Positions 59,156-64,000 of a stretch of DNA of 64,000 nucleotides are shown piece after piece (within the stretch, counting starts at the first letter, position 1; every line of letters begins with the position of its first letter). Source of the stretch: Acidobacteriota bacterium (GTDB taxonomy: Bacteria; Acidobacteriota; Blastocatellia; Pyrinomonadales; Pyrinomonadaceae); contig JADJOS010000005.1 of NCBI GenBank assembly GCA_016713675.1, positions 186,001 to 250,000 of the forward strand. The letters run 5' to 3'. The translations under genes were made by a program, and so were the position numbers. The notes under the pieces were generated by a model that did no database searches, had not been told where the DNA came from, and saw only the letters and a program-made list of their open reading frames with translations.

Positions 59156-62080
59156 ATGGCACACGATCTATTTGAAACACGACAACATTTTGCAACCGGC
59201 GACGGGACTACGGGGACTTATTATTCGCTTCCGCAGCTTGAGAAAGCGGGCGTTGGGAACATCTCGCGGCTTCCGATATCTATACGGATAGTACTTGAGT
59301 CCGTTTTGCGTAATTTTGACGGCGGCAAAAAGGTTAGCGAGGCGAACGTTCGGGCGCTTGCGGCGTGGCAGGCGAGTGAGGAACGCTCGGAAGAGATACC
59401 GTTTGTCGTGGCACGCGTTATCTTGCAGGATTTTACCGGTGTTCCGCTGCTAGTGGACCTTGCGGCGATGCGTTCGGCGGTTGAGCGGATGGGCAAGAAT
59501 GTTGGTGTTATCGAGCCGCTCGTGCCGGTCGATCTGGTGATCGATCACTCTGTGCAGGTCGATTACGCGGGCAGCGAGACGGCGTATCAGCAGAATATGG
59601 AGATGGAGTTCAAGCGCAACGATCAGCGCTACCGCTTTTTGAAGTGGGGAACTCAGGCGTTCAACGGATTTAGCGTAGTGCCTCCGGGAATCGGCATCGT
59701 GCACCAGGTCAATCTTGAGTATTTGGCGAAGGGTGTTTTCGAACGCGACGGCGTCTATTTTCCCGATTCGCTGGTCGGTACCGATTCGCATACGACGATG
59801 ATCAACGGACTTGGCATTGTCGGCTGGGGCGTTGGCGGTATCGAGGCGGAGGCCGGAATGCTCGGTCAGCCGGTCTATTTCCTGACGCCGGATGTTGTCG
59901 GCGTGCATTTGACGGGCGAATTGCCGCAGGGTGCGACGGCCACCGATCTGGTGCTGCGAATTACCGAAATGCTCCGAAAGGCGAATGTTGTTGGTAAATT
60001 CGTTGAGTTTTACGGCGAAGGTGCCGCAGCCCTCAACGCCACCGACCGTGCGACCATCGCAAACATGGCTCCGGAATACGGCGCGACGATGGGATTTTTT
60101 GGTGTCGATGAGAATACGCTGGAGTATTTTGCGAACACGGGCCGCGATCAGGCACAGATCGACACGATCCGCAATTACTACATGGCTCAGCAGATGTTCG
60201 GGATCCCGCGTGACGGCGAGGTAGATTATACGACGGTCGTCGAACTGAACCTCGAAACGATCACGCCCGCTGTTGCCGGGCCGAAACGGCCTCAGGACCG
60301 CATCGAGCTTTCGAGCCTCGACGATCGATTTATCGAGCTGTTCACAAAACCGGCCGCTGACGGCGGTTACGGCAAACTCGCTGATGATCTGAGCAAGCGT
60401 TTCAGCGTGACGATGGGCTCGCACCCGGCAGATCAGATCGAGGGCGGCGGTGAGCAAAGCTCCAAGTCAATGCCGGAATCGTCTTACGACACTGTCTCGG
60501 CAACTAACACCAACACCGAAACGGAGATCGAGATGGTCAATAACCGTCCGACGCCGGACCGTGTCGATATATCGGACGACGAATCGCCGATCATTACGAC
60601 CAATATCGGCAACGGAGACGTGCTGATCGCAGCGATAACGTCGTGTACGAATACGTCTAATCCGTCAGTGATGATCGCAGCGGGAATTGTCGCGAAAAAG
60701 GCTGCGGAACGCGGAATGAAGGTTCCGGCGTACGTTAAAACCTCACTCGCTCCGGGCTCGCGTGTCGTCACCGAATATCTCGAAAAGGCCGGATTGCAGC
60801 AGTATTTGAACGAAGTTGGTTTCGATCTCGTCGGCTACGGCTGTACGACGTGCATCGGCAATTCCGGTCCGCTAGATCCGTCGATAGAGGAAGAAGTTGT
60901 AGAAAACGATATTATCGCGGCATCGGTTCTGTCCGGGAACCGCAATTTCGAGGCTCGTGTTCACCAGAACATCAAGGCCAATTTCCTGATGTCGCCGCCG
61001 CTTGTCGTGGCGTATGCTCTCGCGGGAACGGTGCTCAAAGACGTTGTTCTCGATCCGATCGGGCAGGACCGCGACGGCAACGACGTTTATCTTCGTGATA
61101 TTTGGGCTTCGCTTGATGAAGTCAAAGATTATCTCAAGGTGGCCTTCGACCCCGAGACCTACAAACGGCTCTATACGAAGTTTGCCGAGGAAAATCCGCT
61201 TTGGAACAGCATCGAGACGAGCGTCGGGCAGATCTACGAGTGGGACCGCGAATCGACGTACATCCAGGAACCGCCGTTCTTTGAGAATTTCTCGATGGAA
61301 ACGGGCAGTTTCTCGGATATTCACAATGCGAGGGCTCTCGCGATCTTTGGCGATTCGGTGACGACCGACCACATCTCGCCGGCAGGTGCTATCAAAGCGA
61401 ATTCGCCCGCGGGACTGTATCTGCAGGAAAAGGGCGTCGCGGCAGAGGATTTCAACTCGTACGGCTCGCGTCGCGGCAATGACCGCGTGATGCTTCGGGG
61501 TACTTTTGCCAATGTTCGCATCAAGAACACAATGGTCGCACCGGTCGAGGGCGGCTACACGAAGTACTATCCTTCTACCACCCGTCCGACGAAGCGTCGG
61601 CCCCCTCCTAATCAAGGAGGGGAGCAAGAGATGTCGATCTACGACGCGGCAATGCAGTACGGCATTGAGAAAACGCCGCTGATGATCTTTGCCGGCAAGG
61701 AATACGGAACCGGAAGTTCGCGTGACTGGGCGGCGAAAGGCACGGCGTTGATGGGTGTTAAGGCTGTAGTTGTCGAGTCGTTCGAGCGTATTCACCGTTC
61801 CAATCTGGTCGGTATGGGCGTGCTGCCGCTGCAGTTCAAGGATGGCGATTCGGCCGCAAAGCTCGGGCTGGACGGCACGGAAACATTCGACCTCGTCGGG
61901 CTCGAAACAGGCACGATAAAGCCGCGGCAGGACGCAACGCTGCGCATAACACGGGCGGACGGCACGACAAACGAGGTCACGCTCACACTAAGGATAGACA
62001 CTCCGATCGAGATCGAATACTACAAGAACGGCGGCATTTTGCCATATGTATTGCGGCAGTTGATCAACCAATCGAGCTAA
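59156..62080 (+). CDS. acnA: Aconitate hydratase A with in-frame element insertion
   Basis: 974 residues; standard AcnA is about 890-910. It isomerises citrate to isocitrate in the TCA cycle through a [4Fe-4S] cluster. Motifs: DSLVGTDSHTTMINGLGIVG, AAITSCTNTSNPSVM with the first cluster cysteine, GYGCTTCIGNSGPL with the other two, IFGDSVTTDHISPAGAI, and GTGSSRDWAAKGT with active-site residues. An insert at residues 807-821 (STTRPTKRRPPPNQG) follows GGYTKYYP and precedes GEQEMSIYDAAMQYG; normally this reads straight from YP to GEQ. A second enlarged stretch is at residues 420-470 (GGGEQSSKSMPESSYDTVSA; NTETEIEMVNN). Both lie in surface loops by inference. Confidence 0.95.
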   Translation: MAHDLFETRQHFATGDGTTGTYYSLPQLEKAGVGNISRLPISIRIVLESVLRNFDGGKKVSEANVRALAAWQASEERSEEIPFVVARVILQDFTGVPLLVDLAAMRSAVERMGKNVGVIEPLVPVDLVIDHSVQVDYAGSETAYQQNMEMEFKRNDQRYRFLKWGTQAFNGFSVVPPGIGIVHQVNLEYLAKGVFERDGVYFPDSLVGTDSHTTMINGLGIVGWGVGGIEAEAGMLGQPVYFLTPDVVGVHLTGELPQGATATDLVLRITEMLRKANVVGKFVEFYGEGAAALNATDRATIANMAPEYGATMGFFGVDENTLEYFANTGRDQAQIDTIRNYYMAQQMFGIPRDGEVDYTTVVELNLETITPAVAGPKRPQDRIELSSLDDRFIELFTKPAADGGYGKLADDLSKRFSVTMGSHPADQIEGGGEQSSKSMPESSYDTVSATNTNTETEIEMVNNRPTPDRVDISDDESPIITTNIGNGDVLIAAITSCTNTSNPSVMIAAGIVAKKAAERGMKVPAYVKTSLAPGSRVVTEYLEKAGLQQYLNEVGFDLVGYGCTTCIGNSGPLDPSIEEEVVENDIIAASVLSGNRNFEARVHQNIKANFLMSPPLVVAYALAGTVLKDVVLDPIGQDRDGNDVYLRDIWASLDEVKDYLKVAFDPETYKRLYTKFAEENPLWNSIETSVGQIYEWDRESTYIQEPPFFENFSMETGSFSDIHNARALAIFGDSVTTDHISPAGAIKANSPAGLYLQEKGVAAEDFNSYGSRRGNDRVMLRGTFANVRIKNTMVAPVEGGYTKYYPSTTRPTKRRPPPNQGGEQEMSIYDAAMQYGIEKTPLMIFAGKEYGTGSSRDWAAKGTALMGVKAVVVESFERIHRSNLVGMGVLPLQFKDGDSAAKLGLDGTETFDLVGLETGTIKPRQDATLRITRADGTTNEVTLTLRIDTPIEIEYYKNGGILPYVLRQLINQSS
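61571..61624 (-). repeat. Double-hairpin palindromic element, copy D, in frame inside aconitase
   Basis: On the minus strand it reads CTCCCCTCCTTGATTAGGAG with GGGG, CCGACGCTTCGTCGG and ACGGGTGGTAGAA, the same order as copies A-C, but the gene is read from the other strand, giving a different peptide (STTRPTKRRPPPNQG). Confidence 0.82.
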
Positions 62081-62248
62081 CCGGCCAAATTAGCTGAAAT
62101 TTGCAGCAAATTGAACGTCTTTAGCAGGATGTCGGTGCGCCGAATTTTCTTGGAGAATTCGCGAAAAAGATGTAAATTTAAATTGTTCCCCTCCGACTAG
62201 TACTTCGCGCACGGTTGGATCCTTGAACAACGGCGCTTGAGAGGAAAT

Positions 62249-64000
62249 ATGCGAAAGACTTTAATTGCCATCGTCGCTTCTTTACTGGTGATTAGCGGTG
62301 GAATGGATACGGCCGCCCAGCGAACATCAAAGGCACGCCTTGCCGCACCGGCGGATGTCGAAAGGACGATGAACTTCGAACGTGCCGCTGCGTACACTGA
62401 CGGCGAAGGCGTCTGGATCACTTGGCAGATCGGCCAAAACTCACGAGCTCTTGGCTTCGAAGTCTATCGTTCAACGGCTTACGGTCGTGAACTGCTTAAC
62501 TCTCAAGTGATAATAGGGGCGATGGCGGATCGCGGGTTCTATTTTCCCGAGGGGCTGATCGGCGATACCTTTGAGGTTGAAGGGATCAGTTATGAAGGGA
62601 CGCGTTTTGTTTCGCAGAGATTCGGTACCGAATCGGTAAGAAGCATCGAGGATGTTTCTGGCCGCACTGCCGATGATCTTCGGGTGGAAATGCCGAGCGG
62701 CGGAAGCATCGAAAGTTCGGAATTGGTCTTGCCCCAGGAACTCAGGAACGAGGTCGCCAAATCGCGGCAGCCGTGGGACATGGTCAATCAGCGTTTTTTG
62801 GCGGCGCAGGTTGGTGTAAAGATCGGGATCAAAAAGGACGGTTTTTACCGCGTTACCAAAGCGGAACTAATGGCCGCGGGTTTTGATACGGCCGGCGATC
62901 CGACAAAGTGGCAGCTATTTGCGGGCGGCGTGGAACAAGCCATCATTGTTGAGCCTGCGGGGAATTATATTGAGTTTTACGCTAAGTCGATCATGACGAT
63001 CGAGAGCGACACGCGTTATTATTTTCTGTTCAATGCAGCCACGACAGGCAAACGTATCGGCACGCGTGTGTCGCGACCGGTGAGCAGTCCTGTGATCGCG
63101 AAGAACTACCGCAGCAAGTTTAGGTTTAGCCAAAAGAAGAATTACATTTACGATATATTGAACGGCGAAGCTGATAACTTCTGGGGCGACATCTTGTCGC
63201 CGGGGTTTCCGGTGAACATCCCGTTCAACCTAACAGGCATCGACACAACTCAGGCCAAGGCCCTGATGAACGTCAGCTTTCAGGGATTTTCGACATCCGC
63301 ACATAACGTCGCTGTAAGCATCAACGGAAATGTGCTTGGGAATGTACCGGGCAGCTCACAGACACCGTTTTCCGGAGACTTTCTGGTCCCGACATCGTTT
63401 TTGATCGAGGGCCCGAACACACTTACCGTCAGTACTTCGACGACGGGCGATTTTGTAATGTTCGATACGGTCGATATCGATTTTGCACGCCGTTATACTG
63501 CAGACCAAAATAGGACGTTGTTCTATACGACAGGCTATCGGCGGTCGGTCGTCAGTGGATTCACTTCGGCTAATGTTAGGCTTTTTGACATAACAGCGGA
63601 CGGCGAGCCGGTACAAGTAACAAATCTTAGCCTTACCCAAACTGGGCCGACATTTGACCTTAATCTGCCGGCGGCACGATCACGGGTGTTCTATGCTGTC
63701 GAAGACACCGCACCTTTTCAGGCCGCTTCGATCATTCCGAACTATACTTCATCACTCGCGACCCCGGCTCATAATGCGACGCTAGTCATTATCAGTTATG
63801 GCGATTTTATGACTCAGGCTGAGACCTGGGCCAATTATCGGCGTGCCCAAGGAATGTCGGTCGAGGTCGTTGACATTGCCGACGTTTTTGATGAGTTCAA
63901 CTACGGCACCTCCGCTGCTGCTCCGATAAATTCGTTTCTCAATTACGCGAAAACTAACTGGCAGACGCCGCCGCAATATGTATTGATCATGGGCGACGGA
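62249..64000 (+). CDS. Secreted C25-family (gingipain-like) peptidase, N-terminal 584 residues (partial)
   Basis: The frame is open to the window edge, so no stop is seen. GAGAGGAAAT precedes ATG 62249. A signal peptide (LIAIVASLLVISGG) leads into a region with a peptidase-associated pattern (VWITWQIGQNSRALGFEVYR), then VGVKIGIKKDGFYRVTKAEL and beta-rich modules. Near the end ATLVIISYGDFMTQAETWAN, YRRAQGMSVEVVDIADVFDE, FNYG, LNYAKTNWQTPPQYVLIMGD match the start of the gingipain-type caspase-fold domain (C25). The catalytic His and Cys would lie beyond 64000. Large secreted C25 proteins with Por-type sorting are widespread; no sorting domain is visible yet. Confidence 0.87.
   Translation, partial: MRKTLIAIVASLLVISGGMDTAAQRTSKARLAAPADVERTMNFERAAAYTDGEGVWITWQIGQNSRALGFEVYRSTAYGRELLNSQVIIGAMADRGFYFPEGLIGDTFEVEGISYEGTRFVSQRFGTESVRSIEDVSGRTADDLRVEMPSGGSIESSELVLPQELRNEVAKSRQPWDMVNQRFLAAQVGVKIGIKKDGFYRVTKAELMAAGFDTAGDPTKWQLFAGGVEQAIIVEPAGNYIEFYAKSIMTIESDTRYYFLFNAATTGKRIGTRVSRPVSSPVIAKNYRSKFRFSQKKNYIYDILNGEADNFWGDILSPGFPVNIPFNLTGIDTTQAKALMNVSFQGFSTSAHNVAVSINGNVLGNVPGSSQTPFSGDFLVPTSFLIEGPNTLTVSTSTTGDFVMFDTVDIDFARRYTADQNRTLFYTTGYRRSVVSGFTSANVRLFDITADGEPVQVTNLSLTQTGPTFDLNLPAARSRVFYAVEDTAPFQAASIIPNYTSSLATPAHNATLVIISYGDFMTQAETWANYRRAQGMSVEVVDIADVFDEFNYGTSAAAPINSFLNYAKTNWQTPPQYVLIMGDG

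Overview
The window looks like chromosomal DNA of a mid-GC, Gram-negative heterotroph. Family composition (LpxC, a BamD-like protein, secreted M12, M28, M48 and C25 peptidases, AtuA/DUF1446, many 21-bp intergenic arrays) fits Acidobacteriota, most likely class Blastocatellia (Pyrinomonadaceae-like). That placement is inference from gene content, not a phylogeny.

Layout. 0-12 kb: the 3' end of gnd, a 21-bp repeat array, small secreted and hypothetical proteins, a nitroreductase, a two-copy small-protein family with a decayed third copy, lpxC, an EVE protein with a circularly permuted ATP-grasp protein, and a secreted M12 peptidase. 12-23 kb: a scattered acyl-CoA catabolism neighbourhood (biotin-dependent carboxyltransferase, two crotonases, AtuA split into separate N- and C-domain genes, a B12-binding protein), with ppa and a secreted M28 peptidase between. 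23-28 kb: decayed and repeat-rich DNA with nested palindromes, a haem-binding pseudogene, a restriction-type nuclease pseudogene and a 15-unit repeat array. 28-42 kb: def, a proline/glutamate-semialdehyde dehydrogenase, alkaline phosphatase, then a compact fmt-trhO-rsmB-PASTA-rpe-bamD-TPR run. 42-52 kb: an M48 peptidase, a 1174-aa P-loop ATPase resembling DUF6079/BrxC proteins, a DUF2520 protein, Fur, a degenerate ferredoxin-like protein, a cyclic-nucleotide-gated MscS-type channel and an unusual NRAMP transporter. 53-64 kb: gamma-glutamyltransferase, two zinc-ribbon membrane proteins, small proteins, tRNA-Glu, aconitase and the start of a C25 peptidase.

What stands out is repeat biology. (1) A 55-67 bp double-hairpin element occurs four times: once between genes and three times inside conserved enzymes (carboxyltransferase, AtuA, aconitase), where it is read in frame as an extra peptide. 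Two unrelated proteins therefore share a nearly identical 19-residue insert. (2) Four intergenic regions hold unrelated sequences repeated with a strict 21-bp period (two helical turns), and two more hold a shared 22-bp iteron array next to an 18-bp palindrome. (3) Three nested palindromes of REP/BIME type lie between genes.

At least five otherwise conserved genes carry single-base frameshifts or a nonsense codon (M28 signal peptide, outer-membrane protein, pruA, the gated channel, haem-binding protein). They could be real decay or residual sequencing errors; read-level evidence is needed. I see no CRISPR array, no intact insertion sequence and no complete defence locus. Gene-free stretches over 300 bp are covered by the repeat entries; in 14599-14938 and 24526-24922 I recognise no gene.
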